Counted from the first letter of the stretch, positions 44,082 through 52,858 are shown. The stretch is DNA of 53,357 nt from Coriobacteriaceae bacterium (GCA_902399975.1 CABOHA010000008.1:1-53357), one strand, 5' to 3'. The notes: generated by a model not told the origin, from the sequence alone. A program made the numbers and translations.

Positions 44082-44633
44082 CTAGAACTTGACGGTCGGG
44101 GCCTGGCGGGCTGCTTCGGCGGCCTCGAAGCCCTGGCGCTCCTTAAACTGGAAGATGCCGGCAAAGATGACAGCCGGGAACGTCTGAATGGCGTTGTTGT
44201 AGCTGAGCACGCAGTCGTTGTAGCTCTGGCGTGCATAGCTAATCTTGTTCTCGGTATCCTCGAGCGATGCCTGCAGCTGCGTAAAGTTAGTGTTTGCCTT
44301 AAGGTCGGGGTAGGCCTCGGCTACGGCGAAGAGCTGGCGCAGCGCACCGGTCAGCACGTTGTCGGCTTCCATCTTGGCCTCGGGCGTGGTGGCCTTGACG
44401 GCGGTGTTACGCGCACTGATCACGGCGGAGAGCGTCTCCTGCTCGTGCTTGGCGTAGCCCTTGACGGTCTCGACCAGGTTGGGGATCAGGTCGTTGCGGC
44501 GCTGCAGCTGCGTGTCGATGTTCTGCCAGGCGTTATCGATGCGGTTACGCTTGGTGACCATGTTGTTGTAGATGCCGGCGATGGCGCAGACAATCACAAT
44601 GACAACAACGATGCCGATGATGACGGTAATCAT
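44082..44633 (-). CDS. lemA: LemA-family protein
   Basis: 183 residues. One N-terminal membrane helix (VIIGIVVVIVIVCAIAGIYN) is followed by the helical LemA domain: RNRIDNAWQNIDTQLQRRNDLIPNLVETVKGYAKHEQET, and FPAVIFAGIFQFKERQGFEA near the end. Role is unsettled; family members are often beside TPM/YgcG proteins or HtpX, none seen here. ACGGAGAC precedes the ATG. Confidence 0.93.
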   Translation of the reverse strand: MITVIIGIVVVIVIVCAIAGIYNNMVTKRNRIDNAWQNIDTQLQRRNDLIPNLVETVKGYAKHEQETLSAVISARNTAVKATTPEAKMEADNVLTGALRQLFAVAEAYPDLKANTNFTQLQASLEDTENKISYARQSYNDCVLSYNNAIQTFPAVIFAGIFQFKERQGFEAAEAARQAPTVKF

Positions 44634-44832
44634 GATGTCTCCGTTTCGAATGGCCGCGGCGGCATGCGCCAGCTGCCGTTGGTATAACGCTACTAGTATA
44701 CCCGCAACGTTTTGTCGTGCCGAACTTTCCGGTAAGCGTTATGTTTTCGGCGGGGTCGGCACCGGGGTAAAACGCGCGAGGTACAGGTGTAAGATATGCG
44801 ACAGATTGACGAGTGTTGTCTTTGCCCTGAGG

Positions 44833-45429
44833 ATGGCGATACCAGTGGACCTTCGCATTAAGAAAACCTACCGTGCCCTGTTCGATGCCTTCACCGAGCT
44901 TCTCGAGGAGCATCGTTTTGAGGACCTGACGGTTGCCATGCTGTGCGACCGCGCCATGATTCGCCGCACGACGTTCTACAAGCACTTTCGCGACAAGAAC
45001 GATTACTTTGCCTTTTATATCGATGAGCTCATGTCCGGCTTGCCGCAAAAACAGCCCGATGAGGCCGGCACAGTGTCTGCCGAGGACGTGCGCGCGCTTC
45101 GGCACGCGATTTTGGACGATGCCATGGACCTGATTCTGGCCCATGAGCAGCTCATGGACAACATTTTGGCGAGCAGCATGTCGGGAATGCTGACCAACGT
45201 TATTTGCGACCGCATTGCCCGCTCCATCCGCGAGCGTGTGATGAACGTGCTTGCCGAGGATGCCCTGGCCCCCGTGTCACTCGAGACGACGTCTGAGTTT
45301 GTCGCCGGCGGTATTATTCGACTTTTCACGATATGGTGGGAATCGGGCCACGATCTTGAGCGTCGACCCGAGATGGCCGACGTGGTCGATGCGCTGTTTG
45401 AGCGGACCATGACACCGGTGCATCACTAA
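44833..45429 (+). CDS. TetR/AcrR-family regulator
   Basis: 198 residues. The HTH is FEDLTVAMLCDRAMIRRTTFYKHFRDKNDYFAFY, typical of the TetR class with a C-terminal domain of the TetR_C_7-like type. The ATG at 44833 or GTG at 44845 are both possible; SD signals are weak. Its stop codon lies only three bases from the 3' end of the antisense tRNA-Ser, so read-through would make RNA antisense to the tRNA. Target is unknown. Confidence 0.85.
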   Translation: MAIPVDLRIKKTYRALFDAFTELLEEHRFEDLTVAMLCDRAMIRRTTFYKHFRDKNDYFAFYIDELMSGLPQKQPDEAGTVSAEDVRALRHAILDDAMDLILAHEQLMDNILASSMSGMLTNVICDRIARSIRERVMNVLAEDALAPVSLETTSEFVAGGIIRLFTIWWESGHDLERRPEMADVVDALFERTMTPVHH

Positions 45430-45432
45430 AAG

Positions 45433-45522
45433 TGGCGGAGAGAGGGGGATTCGAACCCCCGGAACGCTCTCGCGCTCAACGGTTTTCAAGACCGCCGCAT
45501 TCAACCGCTCTGCCATCTCTCC
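45433..45522 (-). tRNA. tRNA-Ser (anticodon UGA)
   Basis: On the minus strand GGAGAGA...TCTCTCC acceptor with encoded CCA, GCGGT-CTTGAAA-ACCGT anticodon arm (anticodon TGA), a long variable arm (GCGCGAGAGC) as required for serine, and GGTTCGAATCC T-arm. About 90 nt including CCA. Confidence 0.95.
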
Positions 45523-45573
45523 GTGAGTCGTAATGATAGCATCGTTTTGAATTTGCAACAGGGAAGGCGAACG

Positions 45574-47355
45574 ATGACGATCACCGAAATCGACGAGAAG
45601 TTCATGCGCGAGGCGTTGGCGGAGGCGCGAGCCGCCGCGGCGGTGGGCGAGGTGCCCATCGGAGCCGTAGTGGTGCGCGACGGCGAGATCGTCGCGAGGG
45701 CGCACAATCGGCGCGAGCTCGACCAGGACCCTTCGGCGCATGCAGAGTTCGCGGCCCTGTGCGCCGCCGCCCAGGCGCTTGGCCGCTGGCGCCTTTCCGA
45801 CTGTACGGTCTACGTAACGCTCGAGCCCTGCTGCATGTGCGCAGGCCTTATGGTTAACGCGCGCGTGGGGCGCTGCGTGTATGGCGCGAGCGACGCCAAG
45901 GCGGGCGCGTTGGGATCCCTATACGATTTGAATGCCGACTCGCGCCTGAATCATCGGTTTAATGTGGCGACTGGGGTCCTGGCGGATGAGTGTCGTGAGG
46001 TGTTGAGCGGCTATTTTAGTGGGCTGCGTGGCACCGATGGTACTGGCTGCGGTTGTGGGGCCGATCTTGAGGCACATGCCGCTCATGCCGAGGCCCTTGC
46101 TGACGGCGAGGATCTTGCCGGCGAGACGCTCGACTTTGGTCCCGTGCAGCGCCGGCCTCGCCGTGTGCTGCTGGCGATTGATTCCTTTAAGGGCAGCGTT
46201 TCGAGTGCGCAGGCAGAGGGGGTCGTTGCCGAAGGCGTGCGCCGCGTTTGGCCCGATGCCGAGGTGTGCACATTGCTGCTGGCAGACGGCGGCGAGGGAA
46301 CGCTCGACGCCATTGCCGCGTGCGGCGGTGAGGTTGTGACCTGCGAGGTTGCAGGTCCCTTGGGCGAGCGTGTGCCTGCCCGGATGCTGGTTGATGTCGA
46401 GCGCGAGTCCGCGGTCATCGAGATGGCCGAGGCGGCCGGCATTGGGTATTCGCCTTGCACGGAGTCGTCGGCGCTTGCGGCTTCGACCTATGGCGTGGGC
46501 GAACTGATGCTTCATGCGGTTCGCGCGGGTGCAAAGACTATCTATATTGGCTTGGGCGGCAGCGCCACCAACGACGGCGGCGCCGGCATGCTGCAGACGC
46601 TGGGCGCGCGTGTGGTCGATGATCGGGGCTGCGATGTCGCCCCCGGTCTTGCCGGCCTTGAGCAGGTGGCGAGCGTTGATTTGGCGCCAGCGCTGCAGGC
46701 TTTGGATGGTGCTCGTATCGTTGTGCTTTCGGATGTCGAGAATCCGCTCGTAGGGCGTCGGGGCGCATTGGCGGTGTTTGGCGGGCAGAAAGGCTTGCCG
46801 ACGGGTGACGCCGAGGCGCTGAGCAGGTGCGACAGCTGGATGGTCGGCTACGGTCGTCTGCTCGATACGGCAATTGTCGAGGCTCGGGCCCTGGGGTTGT
46901 TGCGCACACCCGAGGGCGCACGGACATTTGGCTCGGTGCTCGGCGTGCCCGGAGCGGGCGCTGCCGGTGGCTTGGGCGCGGCGTTACTGGCGCTCGGTGC
47001 GGAGCTACGCTCGGGCGTGGAGACGGTGCTCGATCTGATTGGGTTTGACGAACATGTGCGCGATGTCGACCTGGTCATAACGGGCGAGGGCAATATGGAC
47101 GAGCAATCTGCCGCCGGCAAAGCGCCGGTGGGTGTGGCCCGCCGTGCCAAGCGATATGGCAAGCCGGTGGCCGCTGTCGTGGGCGGTCGCGCCGACAACC
47201 TGGATGCGGTGTACGAGCAGGGCATCGACCTTGTCCTGCCGATCTGTCGCAAGCCCATGGACCTGGAGCGGGCGCTCGATCCGCAAGAAGCCGCAACCAA
47301 CCTCATCTGCGCCGGCGAGTCTGCCGCGCGAGCCTACGACCTTGGCCGCCTCTAA
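45574..47355 (+). CDS. TadA - glycerate kinase fusion protein
   Basis: 593 residues in one frame. Residues 1 to about 155 are a tRNA adenosine-34 deaminase (TadA): zinc/catalytic HAE at 56-58 and PCCMC at 85-89, with VPIGAVVV and the family's C-terminal FNVATGVLADECREVLSGYFSGLR. An Ala/Gly/Glu-rich linker covers about 156-188. From about 189 a complete glycerate 2-kinase (GarK/GlxK) follows: LLAIDSFKGSVSS, LLADGGEGTLDA, IGLGGSATNDGGAGML, TGEGNMDEQSAAGK. I know of no fixed pairing of these activities: one edits the wobble base of tRNA-Arg, the other phosphorylates glycerate. No stop or frame change is visible at the junction. The ATG follows GGGAAGG. Confidence 0.9.
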   Translation: MTITEIDEKFMREALAEARAAAAVGEVPIGAVVVRDGEIVARAHNRRELDQDPSAHAEFAALCAAAQALGRWRLSDCTVYVTLEPCCMCAGLMVNARVGRCVYGASDAKAGALGSLYDLNADSRLNHRFNVATGVLADECREVLSGYFSGLRGTDGTGCGCGADLEAHAAHAEALADGEDLAGETLDFGPVQRRPRRVLLAIDSFKGSVSSAQAEGVVAEGVRRVWPDAEVCTLLLADGGEGTLDAIAACGGEVVTCEVAGPLGERVPARMLVDVERESAVIEMAEAAGIGYSPCTESSALAASTYGVGELMLHAVRAGAKTIYIGLGGSATNDGGAGMLQTLGARVVDDRGCDVAPGLAGLEQVASVDLAPALQALDGARIVVLSDVENPLVGRRGALAVFGGQKGLPTGDAEALSRCDSWMVGYGRLLDTAIVEARALGLLRTPEGARTFGSVLGVPGAGAAGGLGAALLALGAELRSGVETVLDLIGFDEHVRDVDLVITGEGNMDEQSAAGKAPVGVARRAKRYGKPVAAVVGGRADNLDAVYEQGIDLVLPICRKPMDLERALDPQEAATNLICAGESAARAYDLGRL

Positions 47356-47376
47356 AACCAATCCCTCCCCAATAAC

Positions 47377-47439
47377 TTGCGGTGAAATACGGAGTGTTTT
47401 TGCCTTTAAGGCGCCAATTCAGTCCGTATTCCACCGCAA
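47377..47439. repeat. Palindromic repeat 1 downstream of the fusion gene
   Basis: TTGCGGTGAAATACGGA (47377-47393) and TCCGTATTCCACCGCAA (47423-47439), one mismatch. First of three palindromes in a row. Confidence 0.82.
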
Positions 47440-47492
47440 CTTCGTGAATGGCCATCCGAGGCTGGTCGCCTTGTGCTTTGGGTCGGACCGTT

Positions 47493-47654
47493 TGCCACGA
47501 AATGCGGCCATCTACTACGTTTGACCGAGCTACCTCGACCATCCCGGATTTTGTGAAATTAAAACCGCAGGTAGAGAGCTTGCCGATTTCCGAAAAAGTC
47601 GGCTATGGTCGACCCCTGCGACCTAAACGTAGTAGATGGGCCCTTTTCGTGGCA
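47493..47654. repeat. Palindromic repeat 2 (long)
   Basis: CCATCTACTACGTTT (47508-47522) pairs perfectly with AAACGTAGTAGATGG (47625-47639). The pairing extends outward through TGCCACGAAA / TTTTCGTGGCA, and TCGACCAT / ATGGTCGA pair within. About 162 nt. Confidence 0.82.
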
Positions 47655-47669
47655 CAGCACCAGATCAGT

Positions 47670-47757
47670 CTATTTAGGACGGGGCCTCCTTGACTACTTT
47701 CGCCACCCTGATGCCCCACCAGTCAAAAAGTAGTCAAAAAAGCCCCGTCCCAAATTA
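47670..47757. repeat. Palindromic repeat 3
   Basis: Outer arms CTATTTAGGACGGGGC / GCCCCGTCCCAAATTAG and inner arms TTGACTACTTT / AAAGTAGTCAA. Carries GGGACGGGG on the minus strand, as in the REP-like set. Confidence 0.82.
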
Positions 47758-47806
47758 GCTGTCTTGCCCCATCGGGCGGGAGCAGGTAAGATATACCGAG
47801 CGCCTA

Positions 47807-47909
47807 GCGCGTTCGATGGGTTCGGATGACGACATGTTCCGAATCTGGTCAGGTCCGGAAGGAAGCAGCCATAAGGAGCCTCTGTCGGGCATCCGAATCC
47901 ATCGAGCGC
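47807..47909 (+). ncRNA. ffs: Signal recognition particle RNA (small bacterial type)
   Basis: Contains the conserved SRP domain IV loop GGTCAGGTCCGGAAGGAAGC (starting 47847) closed by long arms GCGTTCGATGGGTTCGGAT / ATCCGAATCCATCGAGCGC. About 100 nt, the 4.5S type without an Alu domain. The ends are estimated. Confidence 0.95.
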
Positions 47910-47924
47910 ACGGGCGCTTTTTTT
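47906..47924 (+). terminator. SRP RNA terminator
   Basis: Short GCGC / GCGC stem followed by seven T residues, at the 3' end of the SRP RNA. Confidence 0.75.
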
Positions 47925-47944
47925 GGTGCCGCGATGCGGTCCCG

Positions 47945-48025
47945 GTGCCGGCGGGCTGTTTGGTGTCTCGCTGGTCCTCGGCTTTGCCTGCGGGATCGCT
48001 CGACTACCAAGCGCCCTGCCGGCAC
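47945..48025. repeat. Imperfect palindrome downstream of SRP RNA
   Basis: GTGCCGGCGGGC / GCCCTGCCGGCAC with one bulge, plus weak inner TTTGGTGTCTCGC / CGACTACCAAGC pairing. The following 48026-48235 shows GTCACA / TGTGAC halves and a possible TTACGC-N17-TACTAT promoter but no gene. Confidence 0.55.
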
Positions 48026-48235
48026 TCGCGGGTAGCCGACCAAAACTGCCTGAAGGGTCACATTTATCTGATAATTGAATCCCTGGCGTTATGTCGCTCG
48101 CTGACTGCGCCAAAACTGTGACGTTTTTTACCACCGCTCAAGACTCTTCTGTAACGAGTTGCTTACGCATCTTCAGGGTTCGCCGTACTATCATGAATCA
48201 GATTGAAGAGAGATGATGATAGGGAGCGCCTTTTT

Positions 48236-50080
48236 ATGATTGAGTTGCTCAGGCGTTTTGGTGGTAAGTTTCGCAGGTATATGGTGATCGGCCCTGCGTG
48301 CAAGTTGATCGAAGTGATCTTTGACTTGCTTACGCCGCTGGTGATTGCCCAGATGATCGATAAGGGCATCGGCGCACACGATGTCAACGCCGTCGTCCAC
48401 TACGGCATGGTGCTTGCCGCCATGGCTGTGATCGGCATCTCGTTTACGCTCGTCTGCCAAAAGATGGCGGCGCTCACCTCGCAGGGCATGGGCACCGATA
48501 TCCGTGGTGCGCTCTACGAGCGCATTAATAAGCTGAGCTATGCCGAGCTCGACCGTTTTGGCACGCCGTCGCTTATCACCCGCATCACCAACGACGTCAA
48601 CCAGGTGCAGCTTGCCGTGGCGCTGGGCGTGCGCATGCTCATCCGCTGGCCCTTCTTGGCGGTGGGCTCTATGTGCGCGGCCCTTGCCATCGACCTTAAG
48701 CTCGGCATGATCTTTTTGATTTGCACGCCCGCCATCGGCCTGGTGTTTTGGTTTGTCATGGCGCGCTGCATTCCCTACTACAAGCAGCTGCAGGCAAAGC
48801 TCGACCGCATCGCGCTTATCTGCCGCGAGGGGCTTTCGGGCGCCCGCGTTGTTCGCGCCTTTGTGCGTGAGGACCACGAGCGCGAGCGTTTTGCCCAAGC
48901 CGCCGATGACCAGGCCAATACCGCCATCGCGGTGGGCAAGCTCTCGTCAATCCTTAATCCCGTCACGTTTTTGGTGATGAACCTGGGCGTGTGCGCCATC
49001 CTGTGGGTGGGCGGCATCCAGGTCGACGTGGGCGAGCTCACGCAGGGCCAGGTCATGGCGTTTGTGAACTACATGACGCAGACCCTGACCTCCATCGTGT
49101 ACGTCGCCAACCTGGTCGTGGTCTTTACCAAGGCGAGCGCCAGTGCGTCACGTATCAACGAGGTGCTCAATTGCGTGCCGAGCATCACCGACGAGGGCAA
49201 CCAGCCGGTCGCGCTGCCCAAGCCGGGCAATGTCGCTCCCGTTCCTGCGCTGAGCTTGAGCCATGCGAGCTTCTCGTTTGGCGCCGGCGCGGCCAATGCT
49301 GTCAACGATGTGACGCTGGAACTCCCGCTGGGCAAGACGCTCGGCATTATCGGCGGTACGGGCAGTGGTAAGTCCACGCTCGTCTCGCTCATCCCGCGCC
49401 TGTACGATGCAGGCACCGGCAGTGTGAGCGTGATGGGCTCCGACGTGCGCGCCTGGCCGCTCGACCAGCTGCGCCATGTGGTCGCGACCGTCCCGCAGCG
49501 CGCGTCGCTGGTGAGCGGCACCATCCGCAGCAACCTGACCTGGCGTGACGAGTCAGCGACCGACGATGAGCTCTGGGCGGCGCTCGATATGGCGCAGGCC
49601 AGCGAATTCGTGCGCAACAAGCCGCAGGGGCTCGATGCCCCGGTCGAGGCGGGCGGTAAGAACTTCAGCGGTGGCCAACGCCAGCGCCTGACCATCGCGC
49701 GCGCCCTGGTGGGCTCGCCTCAGATATTGATCATGGACGACTCCGCCTCGGCGCTCGATTTTAAGACCGACGCGGCGCTTCGCCATGCCATCCGCGAGCG
49801 CATCGTGCGCGGTGCCGCCGAGGGCGGGCTGCCGCTCACGACGGTCATCGTGAGCCAGCGCGTCTCGACCGTGCGCGATGCCGACATGATCTGCGTGCTC
49901 GACCACGGATCGGTTGCGGGCCTGGGCACGCATGACGAGCTGTATGCAAGCTGCCAGCTCTATCGCGAGATTTGCCAGTCGCAGCTGCGCCGCGAGGAGC
50001 TCGAGGGCCAGCAGGGGAGCACGGTGCCCGCGTCCGCCCCGACTGCCCCTGCGCCTACTTGCTCAAAGGAGGGTTGCTAG
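48236..50080 (+). CDS. Heterodimeric ABC exporter 2, degenerate-site subunit
   Basis: 614 residues, paralogous to the 36832 gene. Six-helix domain, then Walker A GGTGSGKST, signature FSGGQRQRL, and Walker B LIMDDSASALDFKTDAAL with Asp where the catalytic Glu is usual. A Ser/Ala/Pro-rich C-tail ends CSKEGC. ATG at 48236 follows AGGGAG. Unlike the first exporter, no MarR gene precedes it. Confidence 0.92.
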   Translation: MIELLRRFGGKFRRYMVIGPACKLIEVIFDLLTPLVIAQMIDKGIGAHDVNAVVHYGMVLAAMAVIGISFTLVCQKMAALTSQGMGTDIRGALYERINKLSYAELDRFGTPSLITRITNDVNQVQLAVALGVRMLIRWPFLAVGSMCAALAIDLKLGMIFLICTPAIGLVFWFVMARCIPYYKQLQAKLDRIALICREGLSGARVVRAFVREDHERERFAQAADDQANTAIAVGKLSSILNPVTFLVMNLGVCAILWVGGIQVDVGELTQGQVMAFVNYMTQTLTSIVYVANLVVVFTKASASASRINEVLNCVPSITDEGNQPVALPKPGNVAPVPALSLSHASFSFGAGAANAVNDVTLELPLGKTLGIIGGTGSGKSTLVSLIPRLYDAGTGSVSVMGSDVRAWPLDQLRHVVATVPQRASLVSGTIRSNLTWRDESATDDELWAALDMAQASEFVRNKPQGLDAPVEAGGKNFSGGQRQRLTIARALVGSPQILIMDDSASALDFKTDAALRHAIRERIVRGAAEGGLPLTTVIVSQRVSTVRDADMICVLDHGSVAGLGTHDELYASCQLYREICQSQLRREELEGQQGSTVPASAPTAPAPTCSKEGC

Positions 50081-51940
50081 ATGAACCCGTATACTTCTTC
50101 CGGTTCGGTCGCCACGATGACCGCTAATGTGTCCGGCAACGATAACCTCAACGACCTGGGTGACGGCCCACGCCAGCCCGGCGACCCTGAGCGCTATCCC
50201 GTGGGCGCGGTGACGCGCCGCCTGCTGGGCTATGTTCGCCCGCACCGTATTTCGTTTACGGCGTCGTTTGTGAGCGCCGCCATCTCGGTGATTCTGCAGC
50301 TCTACACGCCCATCCTCATTGGTGAGGGCATCGACCTGATCGTCGCCACCGGGCAGGTGGACTTCGATGCGCTGCTGCCGCTCGTTACCAAACTCGCGAT
50401 TGTCGTGATGGGTGCTGCGGCCTTTCAGTGGCTGCAGGGCTACTGCGTCAACCGTCTGTCCTACGAGACGGTGCGCGACATGCGCGTGGAGGCGAGCGAC
50501 AAGCTCAGCCGCATGCCGCTCGGCTTTGTCGACAGCCATGCCCACGGCGACCTTATGAGCCGCGTGGTCAACGACGTCGATCAGGTGGGCGACGGTCTGC
50601 TGCAGGGCTTTACCCAGCTCTTTACCGGCGTCATCACCATCGTGGGCACGCTCGCGTTTATGCTCTCCATTAACCTGGCCATGACGCTCGTGGTGGTGCT
50701 CGTCACGCCGCTTTCCATCTTTGCAGCTGGCGCCATCGCCAAGCTCTCCAACAAAAGCTTTACGGCTCAGCAGCGTATTCAAGGGCAGCTCGGCGGTCAT
50801 ATCGAGGAGTATGTGGGTGAGCAAAAGCTGGTGGACGCCTTCGCCTACGGCCCGCACGCTCAGCAGCGCTTCGATGCCCTTAACGCCGAGCTCTATACAG
50901 CAGGTGAACGCGCGCAGTTTATGGGTTCGCTCTCCAACCCCGGCACGCGCTTTATCAATAACATCATCTATGCCGTGGTCGCTGTGATCGGCTGCGTGGG
51001 CGTGATCACGGCCGTGCCAGCGGCGCTTACGGTGGGCGGCGTGCAGATTTTCCTGTCCTACGCCAACCAGTACACTAAGCCGTTCAACGAGGTCACGAAC
51101 GTCATCACGCAGATCCAGACCGCGTACGCCTCGGCGCGCCGCATGTTTGCGTTGCTTGATGCGCGCGAGCAGGAGCCCGACGCGGCGGATGCCGTGGAGC
51201 TTGTCGCCCCGCAGGGCGAGGTGACCTTTGAACACGTGGACTTTAGCTATGTGCCCGACCGCAAGCTGCTGCAGGATATCTGCATCGAGGCTAAGCCCGG
51301 CATGCGCTTTGCCCTGGTCGGTCCTACGGGCTGTGGCAAGACAACGCTCATCAATTTGCTGCTGCGGTTCTACGATATCGACGCCGGCCGCATCTCGGTA
51401 GACGGGCGTTCGTCGCGCGACTACACGCGCTCGAGCCTGCGCCGTGCCTTTGGCATGGTGCTGCAGGATACGTGGCTGTTCGAGGGCACAGTGGCGGACA
51501 ACATTGCCTACGGTTGTCCCGATGCCACACGCGAACAGGTTATCGAGGCGGCCAAGCGCGCGCATGCGCACAAGTTTATCGTGCAGCTGCCAGGCGGCTA
51601 CGACACGGTGATTGGCGAGGACGGCGGCACGTTTAGCCAGGGTCAAAAACAGCTGCTGTGCATCGCGCGCGTCATGCTTACCGACCCGGCGATCTTGCTG
51701 CTGGACGAGGCAACGTCGAGCATCGATACCCGCACCGAGCTGCAGGTGCAGGCAGCATTCGACGAGCTTATGGCTGGCCGCACAAGCTTTGTGGTGGCGC
51801 ACCGCCTGAGCACCATCCGCAACGCCGACTGCATTCTGGTGATGCGCGACGGCGAGATTATCGAGCGCGGCACGCACGACGAGCTGCTAGCGGCAGGCGG
51901 CTTCTACGCCGAACTCTACCGCAGCCAGTTTGCTCAGTGA
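50081..51940 (+). CDS. Heterodimeric ABC exporter 2, catalytic-site subunit
   Basis: 619 residues. A polar N-extension of about 45 residues is followed by six helices and an ATPase with Walker A GPTGCGKTT, signature FSQGQKQLL and Walker B ILLLDEATSSIDTRTE with the catalytic Glu. Starts immediately after the partner's stop; AAAGGAGG precedes the ATG. Both subunits mirror those at 36832 and 38570, so the two exporters arose by operon duplication. Confidence 0.92.
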   Translation: MNPYTSSGSVATMTANVSGNDNLNDLGDGPRQPGDPERYPVGAVTRRLLGYVRPHRISFTASFVSAAISVILQLYTPILIGEGIDLIVATGQVDFDALLPLVTKLAIVVMGAAAFQWLQGYCVNRLSYETVRDMRVEASDKLSRMPLGFVDSHAHGDLMSRVVNDVDQVGDGLLQGFTQLFTGVITIVGTLAFMLSINLAMTLVVVLVTPLSIFAAGAIAKLSNKSFTAQQRIQGQLGGHIEEYVGEQKLVDAFAYGPHAQQRFDALNAELYTAGERAQFMGSLSNPGTRFINNIIYAVVAVIGCVGVITAVPAALTVGGVQIFLSYANQYTKPFNEVTNVITQIQTAYASARRMFALLDAREQEPDAADAVELVAPQGEVTFEHVDFSYVPDRKLLQDICIEAKPGMRFALVGPTGCGKTTLINLLLRFYDIDAGRISVDGRSSRDYTRSSLRRAFGMVLQDTWLFEGTVADNIAYGCPDATREQVIEAAKRAHAHKFIVQLPGGYDTVIGEDGGTFSQGQKQLLCIARVMLTDPAILLLDEATSSIDTRTELQVQAAFDELMAGRTSFVVAHRLSTIRNADCILVMRDGEIIERGTHDELLAAGGFYAELYRSQFAQ

Positions 51941-52014
51941 GCAAGCCCGTGGGGCAAATTAATCAGGTTTGTTTGTCCCATAGAGCGATCGTGTTATATA
52001 GCGTTCTACCAGCG

Positions 52015-52106
52015 CGTGAAACAATTTGACGGTATTTCGTGAAACAATTTGACGGCGTTTTGTGAAACAGTTTTTCGGCCATTCGTGAAACGTTCTGCGG
52101 CGGTTT
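52015..52106. repeat. Four 23-bp tandem repeats
   Basis: Four consecutive 23-bp units starting at 52015, 52038, 52061 and 52084, each beginning (C/T)GTGAAAC. Units 1 and 2 differ at only two positions; units 3 and 4 are more diverged. They lie about 150 bp before the flavodoxin gene in a 318-bp gap that otherwise has no gene. Exact period suggests an array of regulator-binding sites. Confidence 0.85.
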
Positions 52107-52258
52107 CAGTCCGAAGTACATACATGTTCGAAATCTGTCCAAAGATGTCGTCTGCGTCGCCAATCGACAGACGGTGGTTTACATCTGTCACGTTAGTACT
52201 AAGATATTCATCTAATAAATTGCATTAGTGGCTTTAGTTTTGGGGGAAACGAGGCAAC

Positions 52259-52816
52259 GTGACTATGACGTGCTCAATGGTGGTTAACAGCAAGAGCGGT
52301 AATACCAGGATGGTTTCGGGCGCGATCAAGCGCACTCTGCAGGCTGCGGGCGTTGAGTTTGTCCATGCCGCGGCGTTGAGTGACGATGCAGATGCAGACC
52401 AGGTTGCGCTCGAGGCGCAGGGCGCCTGCGCGGCCGACACAGTGCTCGTCGGTTTTTGGTGCGACAAGGGCGCGTGCACGCCTTCGGTCGCGGCGTTGCT
52501 CTCCGCCTTGCACGGCAAGCGCGTGTTCCTGTTTGGCACCTGCGGCTTTGGCGCCGACCAGAGCTATTACCAGCAGATTATCGACCGCGTAACTTCCAAT
52601 TTGGCTGGGGATGCCGAGCTTGCGGGCTGGGCGATGTGCCAGGGTAAGATGGGCCCTGCGGTCAAGCAGCGCTACGAGGCCATGCTCGAGCAAGATCCCG
52701 ACAACGCCCGCTTTAAGATGCTGCTCGACAACTGGGTTGCCGCGAAGGACCATCCCACCAAGGAAGATCTGGACAACATGGCGGCGGCGGCCAAGAAGGC
52801 CGTGCTGGGCGAGTAA
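52259..52816 (+). CDS. BilS-like flavodoxin family protein
   Basis: 185 residues. A flavodoxin-like FMN loop VNSKSGNTRMVSGAI is at about 9-23, with VGFWCDKGACTPSVAALLSALHGKRVFLFGTCGFGAD further on. The VGFW-DKG motif is that of the short flavodoxin subfamily associated with bilirubin reductase (BilS), though such proteins also occur without it. A C-terminal alpha-helical tail ends MAAAAKKAVLGE. GTG at 52259 and ATG at 52265 are both possible starts after GAGG. No BilR is in the window, so a heme-pigment role is only a hint. Confidence 0.8.
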   Translation: MTMTCSMVVNSKSGNTRMVSGAIKRTLQAAGVEFVHAAALSDDADADQVALEAQGACAADTVLVGFWCDKGACTPSVAALLSALHGKRVFLFGTCGFGADQSYYQQIIDRVTSNLAGDAELAGWAMCQGKMGPAVKQRYEAMLEQDPDNARFKMLLDNWVAAKDHPTKEDLDNMAAAAKKAVLGE

Positions 52817-52858
52817 CTTCGCCGTTCGCGGTGCCGCGCGTTCAATCGTACAAACGTG

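Noticed and set aside
47694..48134. A 146-codon minus-strand frame across the SRP RNA
   Set aside because: Overlaps a clear structural RNA and repeats.
52015..52106. CRISPR array
   Set aside because: Units are contiguous without spacers, and no cas genes are present.
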